A stretch of DNA of 64,000 bases from Chrysopilus asiliformis. Taxonomy: Eukaryota; Arthropoda; Insecta; Diptera; Rhagionidae. Each line of letters begins with the position of its first letter. Positions within the stretch are counted from its first letter, which is position 1. Positions 11,541-24,199 of the stretch are shown piece by piece. Made by a program: the position numbers and the translations under genes. The notes under the pieces are model-generated. The model was not told the origin of the DNA, did no database searches, and saw only the letters and a program-made list of their open reading frames with translations. The stretch covers positions 6,182,001-6,246,000 of the forward strand of contig OZ035961.1 in assembly GCA_964034945.1 (NCBI GenBank), given 5' to 3'.

Positions 11541-11622
11541 CAGTTCAACCTCGATAAGTCATACCTCGATGACTCGAAGTTTTTTCTGGCCCGCTCAGCT
11601 TCGACTTATCGAGGTTACACTG
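11541..11622. mobile_element. Miniature pogo-like element, 82 bp, TA-flanked
   Basis: The left end CAGTTCAACCTCGATAAGTC and the right end GACTTATCGAGGTTACACTG are inverted repeats with two mismatches. TA lies outside both ends (11539-11540 and 11623-11624). CAGT termini with a TA target are typical of the pogo branch of Tc1/mariner. The small size leaves almost only inverted repeats. Confidence 0.8.
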
Positions 11623-11624
11623 TA

Positions 11625-13887
11625 TTTCAGCTGAATTTATCAATAGAACATGGAAAATCAAAAGAGATGCAGTTATTCTTTACTCTAAACTGTGTATGTT
11701 TTGATACAAATCATTGTGACGCTTTCTACTTTAAAAATTTCCACTGCGGCGCATATTTTTTTTACCTGGTTTTCATAATATGTACTTAATTTCAAAATAT
11801 CGCCTTCGACTTATATTTTAGAATTATCTTTTCCCGAATAAAATTCATTTTGCCAATTCAGCAATCCTTCCTCAGTGGCTCCGCCTATCTTGTCAAGGAT
11901 TGATACAAAATAAATATGGTCACCCTATGTATAAAAATATTAAATTTATTACGATGAAATGCAAATAGCCGGAAAATTCTTAACATTCCAAACCTTTGAA
12001 GAACAAAAATAAATTTTTTTATGAATATTTTATTTATTTAATTAAAAATTCTTCTTTCCTCGTATCTGCACTGGGTATTTTATATCGTATTTTTTCGAAT
12101 CTGATGTACTAAAAATTCCCAGTGATTGTAACTGAGGACAAATTTCATGTTTTATCACCCCTTTTATAAGAAGTTTAGTAATCCCTGCCATTGACGGATA
12201 TAGAATGCTGTAACACTTAATCCGAATTGTGTCCAATCCTGCTGATAACAACTGTACACATTACAAACAGAATTATAGCCTAACGGAATGTTGATTGTAG
12301 GTGGGCAAGATGGCAACTAAGGTCACTAAATGGCCTCAGGCAGCGCAGCATGAGGGTGGAGGGCGATCAAGGATGGGTGATTTTTGAAAATTTGTGCAGA
12401 TTTTTTCTATTAAGCGAAATCATTAACCTAAAACTCAATGAGACTGAAATAAGTAATCTTAAATCTTAACGACTATCTAGGGGCAAAAGAAAAAAAGAAA
12501 ATTGAACAGGACGACTCCAGGACGACTGTTTCAACAGAAATGAAATGGAATGGCAGAAATATCAACAGTAATATAAAACTATACGAATATAGTGAGGAAA
12601 ACTTTTACTCAGGCCAGGACGGAGGCATTTCAATACTAGTTCTATGTCTGTTTCCGACTTTAAGTATTTCAGTTTATTCGTCCTTTTTTCGGAAGTCGTT
12701 TTGGGCACTTCTTAAGCAAAAGAAATGAAAACAGAGAAAAAGAAAGAGAGTTGTAATTAAAATGTAAATCCTGGGCCCCGAATTAATTTATTTTTGTGTT
12801 TCGATGTTGTTTTAGCCTACCATCGTCCTTTCTGCCATTTACTTGATGTTTTCCGGCGAACATCCTTTTTTTTCTGTTCCTACGGCAACCTTCCCTCGCT
12901 TTGAAACTCAAACTCGTTTTTTCCATTTCTCTGATCCAAAACGATTCACTTTTTTCTGTCTTTCAGCTTTGACCTACAATCAAAAAAAAATACGTACAAA
13001 AAAAAGTAAAAATAAAAAGATCCACAGGATATTCTGTTGAAAAATACTTGAGACAGAACCAAAAGAATACGATGAAGATGAGCTTAACATTTCAATTTGG
13101 TAAAAATATTATAACTTACCTTCTGTACCAACTAGCGTGGCATTTTAGCAGGAAAACGTATCTTAGAAATTTCTAAATTCAGGTCCATTAACGCAAACAC
13201 AAGAAATAAAAGATGATGAGTAAATAAATAAATATTAAATTGAATTCAACAGTCTCACAGATAATTATGCTTCACGAGAAAGTTAAGAAAATAAAATAAA
13301 ATGTAAAACAACAAAAACAATAAAAAGGAAATCTTTCCAGAAAAGACATCACCAGAGGAAAAAGAAAAACAAAAAAAAAAGAACGAAAATATGAAAAGAA
13401 TAAGAAAAATGTCGCATGAATATATGACCCTCATATATCCGTCATGTTCATGAAACTTCTTTTGAAATTTTAGCGAAGAAATTTTATTTAATATTAAATA
13501 AATGTATATTTTGATAGGAGATTTTTGCTGTATATCCAATTCCTCTACCACCAGATCCCAAGGCATAAATGGAAACTCAGGCAACCTGGGGAATAAAGCA
13601 ATTTTAGGAAGTTCTTAAGGACACAGAAAAAGAAAAACCGAAAGCAAGCTAGTGTGAGCAAAAAACGACAAATCAATAAAAATTTGTCAAGAGCAATTTT
13701 TGTCCAAAGATAAATGAGATACAAGAATCGTGATAGGTGCACTGAAAAAATCATAGTTTTATGACAGTAAAATTTTTTTTCTATTTTTGTGTGAGTCGAT
13801 TATTATCGCCTTTTGTTGCATGCTAATACGATTAGAGGTTAACATTCTTGTTTTAAAGTTTTTTCTACAGCGGGTAACAAAATTATA
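11625..13887. other. Nothing recognised
   Basis: AT-rich unique sequence. The stretch at 12290-12380 is GC-richer (AAGATGGCAACTAAGGTCAC and on), but no frame or motif there is recognisable. The minus-strand frame at 13255-13584 is hydrophobic because it reads A-rich DNA backwards. Confidence 0.45.
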
Positions 13888-14760
13888 TTGGGAGGATGCA
13901 TTGAAAATGAGCGTTTTGTATTGAGACTCATAATTCGGCAGGTATATATCCGATCGGGCTGAAATAAATTTTACCTGAAAGCTAAAACCCTAGGCTGCAA
14001 ACATCAGTCCAATTTCAACTGCCGGAGTATAAAGACGTTTTTATCCGAAATTTTAAACATGGCTGAGTTCGTGCCTACAAAACCGTTTTTGCGAGGAATT
14101 CTTTTACATTACTTCCACCGAAAGACAACAGCAGCTGAGGGGCATAGAATATTAGTGGAAACATACGGCGACAATGCTTTTTCAGAACAAACATGCAGAA
14201 GATGGTTTCAACAATTCAAGGGTGGTGAAGAACCTCGAAGATGAAGAACATCCTCGTGCTGAGAAAAAGTTTGAAGATACCGATTTGGAGACATTACTTG
14301 ATAAAGATCCATGCCAGACACAGGAAGAGCTTGCGGAAACATTGGGAGTCGATCAATCAACAGTTTGTAGGCGCTTGAAACAACTGGGAATGATTCAAAA
14401 GCAAGGAAATTGGGTCCCGTATGAGTTGAAACCGAGGGACATCGAAAGATGATTTTTTACCTGCGAACAGCTGCCCGCGCGACAAAAACCTCCTACCCCA
14501 CTCGCCGTATTCACCAGTCCTAAGTCCTACCCCACTCGCCGTATTCACCAGACATTGCCCCCTCCGATTACCATTTGTTCCGGTCGATGACACATGGCCT
14601 GGCTGAGCAGCGATTTTCTTCCGCATGCTACCTGAAAGATGGGAGAAGGTCGTAGCTGCCGATGGACAGTATGTTCAATGATCTGAGTCTGATAGTTTTC
14701 TCAAAATAAACTGTTGATTTTTATAAAAAAAAAATGCTCATTTTCAATGCATACTCCCAA
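13888..14760 (+). mobile_element. Internally deleted mariner (mariner 1), 873 bp
   Basis: The terminal inverted repeats are TTGGGAGGATGCATTGAAAA on the left and the reverse of TTTTCAATGCATACTCCCAA on the right, about 28-30 bp with two mismatches. TA lies at 13886-13887 and 14761-14762. A complete mariner is about 1.3 kb, so roughly a third is missing. A 27-bp block (TCCTACCCCACTCGCCGTAT...) is duplicated at 14491 and 14525, inside the remnant. Confidence 0.9.
14059..14690 (+). pseudogene. Mariner transposase remnant (N- and C-terminal parts)
   Basis: The first ATG at 14059 opens the DNA-binding N-terminus: a helix-turn-helix of about 60 residues, with the signature TCRRWFQQFK near residue 46. 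A frameshift around 14220-14240 moves the reading to the next frame, which carries a second helix-turn-helix (DQSTVCRRLKQLG) and WVPYEL up to a stop at 14450. The catalytic core with the first two aspartates of the DD34D triad is deleted. Only the region around the third aspartate (SPDIAPSDYHLF, about 14545-14580) and a C-terminal LPERWEKV piece (about 14630) remain, again in another frame. It resembles mauritiana-type mariners. It cannot make active transposase. Confidence 0.88.
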
Positions 14761-14762
14761 TA

Positions 14763-15589
14763 TTTTCCAATAAAATGCAGAAAATTGAACTTATAACATT
14801 TTATACTTAATTAGACTCTTCGAGAATACCGGAAAAAAATAGTTGAAATGGAAGAGGGTGGCGGGTACTGTTCAAATGTTCCGAATTTACCCTTTCTATT
14901 GTTACCATCTATGCGAAATTTGCCACAAACATTTAACTTTTTTAGTTCTTCATATTGAATTAAAACATAATAAAAGCTACATATATTGTAAAAAAATTAA
15001 GCAGTTATATGAATAAATTTTTGTTTACATAACTCCGCCATACGTAAAAATCAAATCGTAAAAATCTGTTTTTTTTACCTTTTAATGGGAATATGAACGG
15101 GAAATGTTTTTTAAGTTGAATTAAGAAGTCGAAGCTTTTCGTGATCACAATACTTTAATATACTTTGTATAAGAAAGTAAAAAAATGATTGGTTTTTACA
15201 GATAAAAAAAGCATTTACTCAAAAAATGTACTAGAAAGTAAATAAAATAACGATTGTAAGTAAAATTAGGGTGACGCATTCAAAAATTTGGACAATGTTT
15301 CTTAGCAAATAAAAATAACGAGTAGAAAAGGGGAGTGAAAAAGTTAAATTAGGGTGTCGCATTTAAAAATATGGACAATGTTTCTTTTGAAGTTAAACCA
15401 AAAAGTTTTTTCCTAAATTTTTGGTTATAATACACTGATAAAAAGTGTGTCGAAATTAGGCATAAAATTTTAGAACCCCGGATTTGTAAAAACAAGGTAA
15501 GAAGATCCAAATCTTAAAAAAATATTTTTCAATATAAAAAAGAAAAAAAAACATGGAAAAAATATAAATTACTACCTAAAGTTAGATAT
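14763..15589. other. AT-rich, nothing recognised
   Basis: A short imperfect direct repeat, AGGGTG(A/T)CGCATT.AAAAAT.TGGACAATGTTTC, occurs at 15269 and 15351. No genes or element ends. Confidence 0.5.
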
Positions 15590-16140
15590 TTTTACTTTCT
15601 TCTGCGTAGCTATAAAAGGCAAGTATTGTATGCATGACGAAGACCGATTCGAGAACGGTAGCAGTAGAAAATTTCTGATCGGTACGAAATCCGTTTCAGT
15701 CAAAATTATGAGGCTGTCCGTGCTTCTGTCTGTTGGTCTGTCGGTTGTACATATCTTAAATAACTCGATAACGCGTTGACCTAGCGACTTGAAATTTTTT
15801 GTGAAAAAGTTTTACAAAAATCGTAGTTTTCATGCAGTTTTTTTTTTAAATTTCTTGAAACCTATGCGCTTTGGGAAAAAATCAACGTTAGAAAGTTTAA
15901 AGTATATAAAATTTTCATTTTTTTTTTCATTTAACGGTTTTTAGGTATCGTTAATTGTTCTCAATAATTTTAAAAATATTTTTTTTGAAAATCTCTCGAA
16001 AACTATTCGCGTTTGGGAAAAACACATATAACTAAATTCAAAGGAAATATAATTTACCAAATTTAATTTTTCACATTTTGGTTTAAGGATAATTATTGTT
16101 TTAATGAAACTGTTCAATGTTTTGAAAACATCAATTACGA
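15590..16140 (+). repeat. Interspersed repeat family B, copy 1
   Basis: It starts TACTTTCTTCTGCGTAGC and continues GACGAAGACCGATTCGAGAA, GTACGAAATCCGTTTCAGTC, a CTGT-rich stretch, then AACGCGTTGACCTAGCGACTTGAAATTTTTTGTG. The same phrases occur in reverse at 20095-20590, and more degraded at 17700. Non-coding, class unknown. Confidence 0.75.
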
Positions 16141-17699
16141 GACCAAATGTAAAACTTTATCATTTTATTAATTAAATAATGTAAAACTCTCTAATTACAC
16201 CGCATTATCCGACAATAGTTTAATGATCAAATTAATCACACACACAAACTATATACATAACTAATTTACTATCGAAATATAAACATAAATAAATTATTTT
16301 TATCCCCACAAAATATTCATCGATTGAAAGTTGTTTTAAACTAAACTTATATACTTTTGTTATCATTTAATATCGATTTAAATAGAATAATTGAACGATC
16401 TAACTGATATGCTGTTAGTAAATCAAATCAAAACACTAAATTAAATAGGAAAACAGTTTGAAAAACAAATGGATGATTTTGTGAACATTTTTTTCGAGTT
16501 TTAGACACATATATCTCTATATAATATATATTTATCCTTAAATCTTTGTACTATTTTGTCGGCCATTTAAAAAAAAAAACCGTGAAACGAACCAGCAAAT
16601 AGTGGTTTTTGGATTTTTGTCTGGTATATATCAACAGCTTCCGACATCAAGATATCGAGTATTCACGTTCATCATTTGTCCTGCCTTGCTTTCTCGCAGA
16701 CCCTATCCATAATCCTGCTCCACCAACAAAGCTTCCCGCTCCGATCGTCCTCATTGTAAAAATCTATGGAATTCTATCCAAAGCAGACCAAGGCAGCCAA
16801 TATTGTTAACCCAGCTTTTATTACGTCAATCCGATTCATTTGCATGTCTAGAAAACACGTACTTTTTTAAGCGTGATTTAAATTCAAAACGAGTCCTTTC
16901 TGGTCTTTCATTCTACTCTATACTGTCAGGATATACCGCCACATTTACGTACTATGCGATCTCAGTGCGATACACACACTAAATTTTGATCCTGAACTGA
17001 ACTTAAACTTAAGCGAAAACAAAAATTGCTACATTTTCACTCAAGTTGGAAAAAAGTGAATAACATAAAAAAAAATATTATGGAATATGCTCAACTCATA
17101 GTATTTTTATAGTCGAATCTCCGGAAGGAATTCACATTTCTGCAGGGCATAATTTGTTAATTTTTAGATGCTGTTCATCAAATTTATTACACGTTGGGGT
17201 ACCCGCGAGGAGAGTGTGGAACCCCATACAAATATAACAAAAATTCCGCGATGGAAGTGGAAGAAGAATTCGAAAATGCAAAAATTTACGCAGCCGTCTT
17301 TAATTTGACTCGAAAATTAACAGTGTTTATGACCAAAAACAAGTTTGCGCCATTTGTAAGGTTTCACGACCTATCAACAGCAAAGAACGAAAAAGGAGTT
17401 TAAAAATATCAGTAACAGAGGTCGAAATCGGTATCATCAATCGGAAATTGAATAAAAATAATTAAGCCGCCGATATTCCAGATCCTAATTTACTAAACCA
17501 GACAAGGCCACCGTGCCGAAGGGGGAGGAAGGAAGCAAAGGACAAACAAATCTCTACTATGTTAAATCTGAATTTTAGATGAACACCCCAACTTGTAACT
17601 CTTCGAGCCCACTCGAAAAAGGGTACCGAGATGTGGGTACACTTACACCCCCTAGCTTCTAAAAAAATTAGGTTGACAAAATGGAAAATTTATGTAAAA
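16141..17699. other. Nothing recognised
   Basis: AT-rich sequence with a GC-richer patch at 16620-16800, where a 66-codon frame (16609-16809) is proline-rich in the middle and matches nothing I know. Another 69-codon frame (17194-17403) is likewise unrecognised. 17580-17680 is unique. Confidence 0.4.
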
Positions 17700-17960
17700 A
17701 AAGTAATACTTCGTACTGTTTCATGGCAGAGACCAAGTCGAGTACCTACCGACGCCGGAGCACATTGAAACTTTTTGATTAATATGAAATCCGTTCAAGG
17801 AAAAATTATGAGGTTTTTTTCGGTCTGTATGTCTGTCTGTTATTTTTTTCGTCTCTGTATTGTGACGACTAATTCTAGAACGATATGCAGTATTACAAAA
17901 ATCCGCCCCCTCCCGCACATACGATTCTGCCGGCGCTTTTAATAGCATTTATTATGTTTA
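17700..17960 (+). repeat. Family B, degraded copy
   Basis: It shares GGCAGAGACCAAGTCGAGTACC, ATATGAAATCCGTTCAAGGA and AAAATTATGAGG, followed by TCTGTATGTCTGTCTGTTA, in the order seen at 15640-15740. Similarity is lost after about 17890. Confidence 0.5.
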
Positions 17961-20094
17961 TATAAAAGTTTATTGATTTATTAAACATATTTGCAGATGA
18001 AAATGACAACATCTGGATGGAAAAATTCTTGTACTTTCGGTTTTTCACAATCACAAAACTTTTCATCCTAACAGCGCAATATAAGAGTAAAAATCTAAAA
18101 AACAAAAAAATCTATAAGAAATATTCGCGTTTTTATGCGGTCGACAGGAAAACATTTTGTTGTTGTTTACGGCTTGATGGCAAGTTTGATTTCCGCATGA
18201 ATAACTTGAAGTAATTCAGTTATTTTCCTCTATTTTATGCTTCCATAACATAAACACATAGTTGCTTAAGATCCTTTTACCACCTCCAAGTAGACTAACG
18301 CCTTCACTTATGCCACCCTTTATGTTGTACTCCTCTGTTGTCACTATCAGAGATGAAATATTTAGGTCAAGTATCAGATATAATGTGCGAAAGTAATGTG
18401 TGGCATTTGCCTTTAATATTCAAACAAACAAAACAACACGGTGGAAGTGGGGGAAACCCTCTAATTAGGTTTAATAAATGCTATGAAAAATATTTTCAGA
18501 ATATAAATCGTTTCAACTGCGCAATAAACAACACTTTTAGAAGTTCGAGTGGGTATTTTTCAAGCAAACAATACGAAATTCGTGACTTAAATTTTTTTCA
18601 TAACAAATGTATTTTTTTTAAATTTAAATTTATAACCGTCAACAAGAGAGAGAGAGAGAGAGAGAGGGCGGGAAAAGAATGCAAAAAAAGTTATCCTTGA
18701 CTGTTCTTAACAAAACCGAAAAAAAAGTTTCTATTTTCAACTTTACTTAAATAGCAATCCTGTTTACCAAATTTTGATGAGTAGAAGAAAATAAATTCCG
18801 AAAGAGGAATCACAGTAATGTCAAGCAATTACTCAAGAAATTGTTTAAATAAAAGTTAATGAATCCAACAATTTTCGATCCTCATACCATCTAATCAAGT
18901 ATGATCCGGAAATTCCTGTTCCATTAGTTAGCAGGACTTCATAGCAAATATAAGACAATTATTCATAAGAAAAGTCTGGAATACGTGAAAACTTCCTCTT
19001 TCACTCTTTTTGTGTTCCAATTCGGGACATGATGATGGGCGGGAGGGGGTTATAGAGACGACGGATAATTTTTTATACAATGAATTAACTATTTAAATTT
19101 TATTCTTTCATGTACTCGGGAATGAAGTAAAAATCATTTTATACGGGCAAAATCAATTAACAAATATGCGCCGCAGGGAAATTCTCCAAACACAATGCGA
19201 CAAATTTATTTGAAAAAACAAAAAAACTACACAGCCCACACGCAAAAGAACTCAATTTTTCGTCTTTTTCTACATTTCTTAAATAAATAAATATAACTGG
19301 AGTGTTGAAAATACCAGTAAAAAGAAATGCGCCGCAGACGAACATTTTCGAGATATATTCGTCTTAAACCTTGTCTCAATTTTACATAAATTGCGATTTT
19401 TTTTCATGACCTATCATTAAAATTCCCATGGAGACAGCATTTTTCAGAATTTTTAAGAAACCGATTTTAAACTACTAAATTTAAAAGCATTAAAAGGTCA
19501 TGAACAAACTTAAGAAATCTCCTGAGGATAATCCTTTCAAGATTTATGTAACTTTCTTATTATGATTTCAATTAAATTTCATTTATAAGAGCATAATTTC
19601 AATTTATTTTCTCCAAATATAAAATACAACTTGTTATAACAATGAAAGAATCAAAATTGCAGAACTAACAGAATAAAATAGAAGCGCAATTCTAGTGTCG
19701 TTATTGTCGTAAAGTACACCATTGTTTAAATCATAGTATTCTGATGCTTTCCGCATAATCCCTTTGAGCTACTAACCTCATTTATCGTAGAATATCCTTA
19801 AAAGCCTCTCGGAACTGAGTGGAAACAAGCTGTACACAACCTAACATAGCTACAAAAGATTACTTTCTTTACCTACAAAATCCCGATATTGAACGAATGT
19901 CTTTTTGTTGTTATATCATAAGTTCATATTATCAAAGTTCTTTTTTTTTACCAAATCGAAAAAGTTTTCTTTACGGAATACTTTGTAAATTGCAAATAGC
20001 AATTGAAATGCTTTTAACGTTTTCCATATAAAAATGTTGGCAACAAATTGTTTTATATTTGTTTGGATAGGAGGAATTCTGTGATATAGTTTAT
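17961..20094. other. Nothing recognised except a (GA)n run
   Basis: AT-rich unique sequence. The 120-codon frame at 18338-18700 ends in codons from the (GA)n microsatellite and has no recognisable domain. Confidence 0.45.
18645..18667. repeat. (AG)n microsatellite
   Basis: About eleven uninterrupted AG dinucleotides. Confidence 0.95.
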
Positions 20095-20590
20095 AGTTTT
20101 TGTTTCTCTCAAAGGTTTAACTTTCTTAGACGAATGTCCGTCTAAAAAATATCAGTTGTGACCACACAAATCTCGAGAACCGTTAAAGATACGTCAAAAC
20201 CGTTAAAGAAAGAAAATTCTATTTTATTTAAATATGTTTTTTTTTTTCTCAAAAAATCAAATTCTTTCACAGCAAAGAATTTCTATGGTAGGTACCCGTT
20301 ATAGCTAAGATTACAATTTTCAAAACTTGGTAGAAAACTACGATTTTCGTAAAATTCATTCACAAAAAATTTCAAGCCGCTATCTCAACGCGTTCTCGAT
20401 TTATTTAAGATACGTAAAGCGAATATAACGACAGACCGCGAGACAGAGAGACAAACAGTTTCACGGACATCTTCGTCATTTCGCCTGAAACGGATTTCGT
20501 ACTAATCAGAAAGTTTCTATCTGCCACCGTTCTTGAGTCGGTCTCCGTCATGAATATAATACTTTCCCTCTATAGTAGAGGAAAGTAAAA
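20095..20590 (-). repeat. Family B, copy 2 (reverse orientation)
   Basis: Read on the minus strand it begins TTTACTTTCCTCTACTATAG at 20589 and continues with GAGACCGACTCAAGAACGGT, GTACGAAATCCGTTTCAGGC, a CTGTCTC-rich stretch, then GCGGCTTGAAATTTTTTGTG. This matches copy 1 in order. The start is itself a small palindrome (ACTTTCCTCTAC...GAGGGAAAGT). Confidence 0.75.
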
Positions 20591-21005
20591 ATAAACAGGA
20601 TAATTTAGTCTGATTTTAAAGTTTTGCAAGAATTTTAATAAATAAATTTGGCGAGCCCCACGGAATTCTTTCAATTGTTGTTAAAACTCAATAAGTGTCT
20701 CGGATATAGTGTAAAAGTGTAGGTGCAGCAGCAAATAAATAATTTTTATAAAACCTCCGCAAGGATCTAAGAGATGTTTCTGTCCGTGAACACCATAACT
20801 TTCGAAGGGATTGTGCCAGAGACTTGAAGTTTTGCACGGAACAGCTTCTCATAAAATGTGAGGCTAAGATCTTGAACGGGCAAAATTGAACCATTTATTC
20901 CCCCCTTCCCCCAAATAAATTAAATATCTTTTTGCGATTTCAAGGCAAAACGTGAGTGGTATCAAAAATTTTATCAAGGCAAAATGTATTTATAATATGA
21001 TTTTA

Positions 21006-22249
21006 CGAGGACAGTCCGACAAGTACTTAGCCTCACCGCCCGATGGCGCCACTATCGCAGGAGAAATTTACTATGTAGTACATTCTCATAGAAGGCTACC
21101 GTCAAAATTTCAGTCGAATCGAACTCGTAGTTTTGTTTTGACCGCGTATGGAAGCGGGCGTGTTTGCGGATTTCAGAAAAATGGAAAAAGAGCAATATCG
21201 GTCGGTGATTCGATTCTTGTTTCTGGAAGGGAATACGCGAAGCGAAATCAAAGAGCGCTTGCATGCTGTGCACGGTGACTCTTCTCCTTCGATGGCGACC
21301 GTCAAAATTGGTGTAACGAGTTTCAACGTGGTCGCACGTCGGTTTTTGATTAGCCACGCCCAGGTGCTACGAAAACGGCTACCACGGAGGATAACATAAC
21401 AAAAATCCACGATCTCGTTTTGGCAGACCGCCGATTGAAGGTGCGCGAGATAGCTGAGACAGTAGGCATCTCAAAAGACCGCGTGGGTCATATCCTGCAT
21501 GAAATTTTGGGCATGAGAAAGCTGTCGGCGCGATGGGTGCCGCGTTTACTCACTCCGGACAACAAGCGCAACCGTGAAACCACTTCACAGCAGTGTTTGA
21601 TGCTGTTTAAGCACAATCCGAAGGAGTTTCTGCATCGTTTCGTGACCGTCGACGAAACATGGATCCACTGGTACACACCAGAGACTAAGGAACAGTCGAA
21701 ACAGTGGACTTTACCCGGCGAACGTGCTCCGAAGAAGGCGAAGACTGTCCTATCTGCCGGAAAGGTGATGGCCACCGTTTTCTGGGATTCACAAGGTGTG
21801 ATCTACATCGACTACCTGGAGAAGGGCAAAACGATCACACGGCTCTACTATACCGAATTATTGGGCCGATTCGACGCCGAATTGCAGAAAAAACGGCCCC
21901 ATTTGGCGAAGAAAAAAGTGCTCTTCCGCCACGGCCAAATTGGGCTACGAACTGCTGCCTCATCCACCGTATTCTCCAGATTTGGCCCCGTGCGACTTCT
22001 TTTTGTTTCCAAACTTGAAAAAGTCACTCGCCGGGCAGAAATTTGAGTCGAATGAGGAGGTCATCGCCGCTACGTAAGCCTACTTTGCAGACCTCAAGAA
22101 AACGTATTTTTCAGACGGGTTAAAGAAGTTGGAGCATCGCTGGGTCAAGTGTATCGAGCTAAAAGGAGACTATGTTAAGAAATAAATGGTCACTTTTCCA
22201 AAATTTTCGTTTTTTTTTTGTAGGCTAAGTACTTATCGGACTGCCCTCG
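21006..22249 (+). mobile_element. Nearly full-length dead mariner (mariner 2), 1,244 bp
   Basis: The inverted ends are CGAGGACAGTCCGACAAGTA on the left and TACTTATCGGACTGCCCTCG on the right, about 28 bp with two mismatches. TA is duplicated at 21004-21005 and 22250-22251. It sits in a reverse family A copy. Its ends and coding sequence differ from mariners 1 and 4, so it is a separate lineage. Confidence 0.92.
21181..22187 (+). pseudogene. Mariner (DD34D-type) transposase pseudogene
   Basis: The most likely original start is the ATG at 21181 (an upstream in-frame ATG lies at 21148). The N-terminal helix-turn-helix region is open to about 21300. A one-base frameshift there is followed in the correct frame by WCNEFQRGRTS, an in-frame TAG at about 21350, then a long open stretch to about 21930. 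That stretch holds a second helix-turn-helix and the first catalytic aspartate in VTVDETWIHW (about 21650). A deletion near 21930 removes the second-aspartate motif and shifts the frame. The third-aspartate region (SPDLAPCDFFLF, 21980-22015) and the C-terminus, to a stop at about 22185, survive in another frame. Three lesions make it inactive. Confidence 0.9.
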
Positions 22250-22359
22250 TACATAATTCTTCCATACATCAAAATCTAATTAGACCATTTATAATGTGAT
22301 TTTACATAATTTTTCACACATCAAAATCTAATTAGTAATGTTTTATTTTCTAGAAGCCT

Positions 22360-22415
22360 CATAATTAGGGTATTCATTAAACCTCGTAAGAAGCTTAAAC
22401 TGCGAAAATAAAGTA
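22360..22415 (+). repeat. Family H half element
   Basis: TTAGGGTATTCATTAAACCTCGTAAG resembles the left end and CTCGTAA word of the MITE at 28176. Only one end is visible. Confidence 0.35.
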
Positions 22416-24069
22416 TTGAAGTTTTTTTTGGAATATCTTTAACGCAACTCTTGTAAGTTTACTCGACGATTATGGTTGGCAAACAACCTCTTAAAAGTTT
22501 TTTTTTTCGTTGCAGCTTTTCCTTCGATTGGTTGTACAATAAATCTTTTCTCACCTTCTTCCGCCCTCTCTCTCACAGTGACTGTTTGCTCATCTTGTTC
22601 CAGATTGATACAAAGTAAATACAGTCGTACTAGCTCGTCCTCTTCAATCTATAAAACCATAAATTAGTGAATAGTTGATTTCCCAGATTTGTAGAAAACT
22701 TATAGCCAATAAAATTTTATAAAAATTTATAGAAAAAAAATAAGAATAAATCAATTTCATAGTCATTGGTTATTTTTTTTATGAATTTCCTTTTCGATTT
22801 TCAAACTTGTTCATGAAAGTTTTTCCGCAAACTGGAATTTGATGATGGAAATGTTGGAAAATGTTTATCCTTTGATCCAAACTTTGATAATAATTTTCAA
22901 CCGGACGTATGGAAAAAGCGCTTTAAATGACCAATAACTATCAGTATAATATAAATGGCCAATTGATATATTTAGTGAAATTTCGTGAAATGTTCAACTG
23001 GGGTATAATGTTTTCATTATGATGATGATTATTATTATTATGATTATTATATATCAACTCATTACATTTTCAATTACATATAGTACAAAGTTAACCTTTC
23101 CGATGTAGCTTAAAATGTTAGTGAATCGTTTTCGTTTCGTTCACAACATATGAGAAAGTGTCGTTTAATGCGAAAAGTGGAAAAACTTTTACTTTTATAC
23201 GAAAAGAAGTTGAAGTTGGAAGAGTAGTATCACATTCAATGTCGTTCTCTACTTTACTAAACTTTTACGGTTGCTATTCTGTAATAAATTTTTATTTTAT
23301 TATTATAAGCTTTTTGCTTTTTACTTCTTCTTCTCCTTTTTTTTTTATTATATATATTTAGAGATATAACTTGGTATCACTTCTTCCATTTGTGTGGGGT
23401 TTTTTTTTGGCTTTTTTGCCAAGTCAATATCTTTTTTTTTTCGTTAAACTTCTATACGATCTTCTTCAAAGGGATTTCCCACTAACAACAACAGTGCGAT
23501 GCGATCCTTGTTGGCATTTTCTTTCGTTGATAGTCAGTTCTTTTGTAATTCGCCTTTGGTTTCTCGTTCAGTTTCAGTGGTGGTATTTGAAACGCTCCAA
23601 CATGATTTTCTAAGGGGTGATAATAGACTGTGTTGTCTAATGGACAATTTTATTTGGCCGGGTTACAAAATACTTGGACATACTTGGATATTTGCTGTGC
23701 TGTTGTTGAGATTTTAGATGAGAAATTAAATAAATGAGTCGCATTAAGAAAACAGTAATATATTTTAGTTTGTCTTAGAGCAAATTTATATTGCGTTCGT
23801 TTCGTTTCGGTGGGATTACATGTAATTCATATAAGCTTTGTATTTAAATGGTAAATAAAATCTGAAACTCACTAATTTCAAAAAAGGGAGAACTCTATAA
23901 AATTCATATTATGTTTTCGTTGCTGTTCTGCTTCAAAATACATTTGTTAAAGCATAGTTTTTGCTTCTTTTCAGTGATAAATGGTAACTTAAATTGTGTA
24001 TATACATTTGCTGATGTCGGAGGTTTTCATTGTCGAAGATGTTCTAAAAGTAAACATAATCGGTAAAAG
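22416..24069. other. AT-rich, nothing recognised
   Basis: It contains an ATTATTATTATGATTATTAT simple run near 23018-23050. The T-rich frames at 23158-23717 encode Phe/Leu-rich strings without recognisable domains. Confidence 0.45.
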
Positions 24070-24185
24070 TCAGAGAAAAAAAAATTAGTCTACTATTTTA
24101 TAGCAAATCGGGAATACAATTAAAATAATTAATCTCAACTATAAAATAGTCAATTTCAAATACAGCTTTTCCAACTAACGGTAAA
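24070..24185. repeat. Family G (ACTATTTTATA-rich) copy 1
   Basis: GTCAGAGAAAAAAAAATTAG, CTACTATTTTATAGCAAATCG and ACTATAAAATAGTCAATTTC share the order and words of the segments at 34434 and 50955. These are probably degraded MITEs with CACTCAGAGAAA ends. Confidence 0.5.
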
Positions 24186-24199
24186 ATGATACCTTTCTT

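Larger units (their letters stand above)
20640..22345 (-). repeat. Family A copy (reverse), split by mariner 2
   Basis: On the minus strand it shows the family A order: ATTAGATTTTGATGTATGGAAGAATTATG (22255-22280, again without the insert at 22305-22330), then the ATTTATTTGGGGG block, CAATTTTGCCCGTTCAAGAT, GTGCAAAACTTCAAGTCTCTGG and CGAAAGTTATGGTGTTCACGG (20785-20890). The mariner lies between TTATAATATGATTT and CATAATTCTTCCATAC, which rejoin to the usual family sequence. Confidence 0.7.

Noticed and set aside
11391..11789. 132-codon frame as a gene
   Set aside because: It runs straight through the 82-bp pogo-like element and its TA duplication, and has no recognisable domain.
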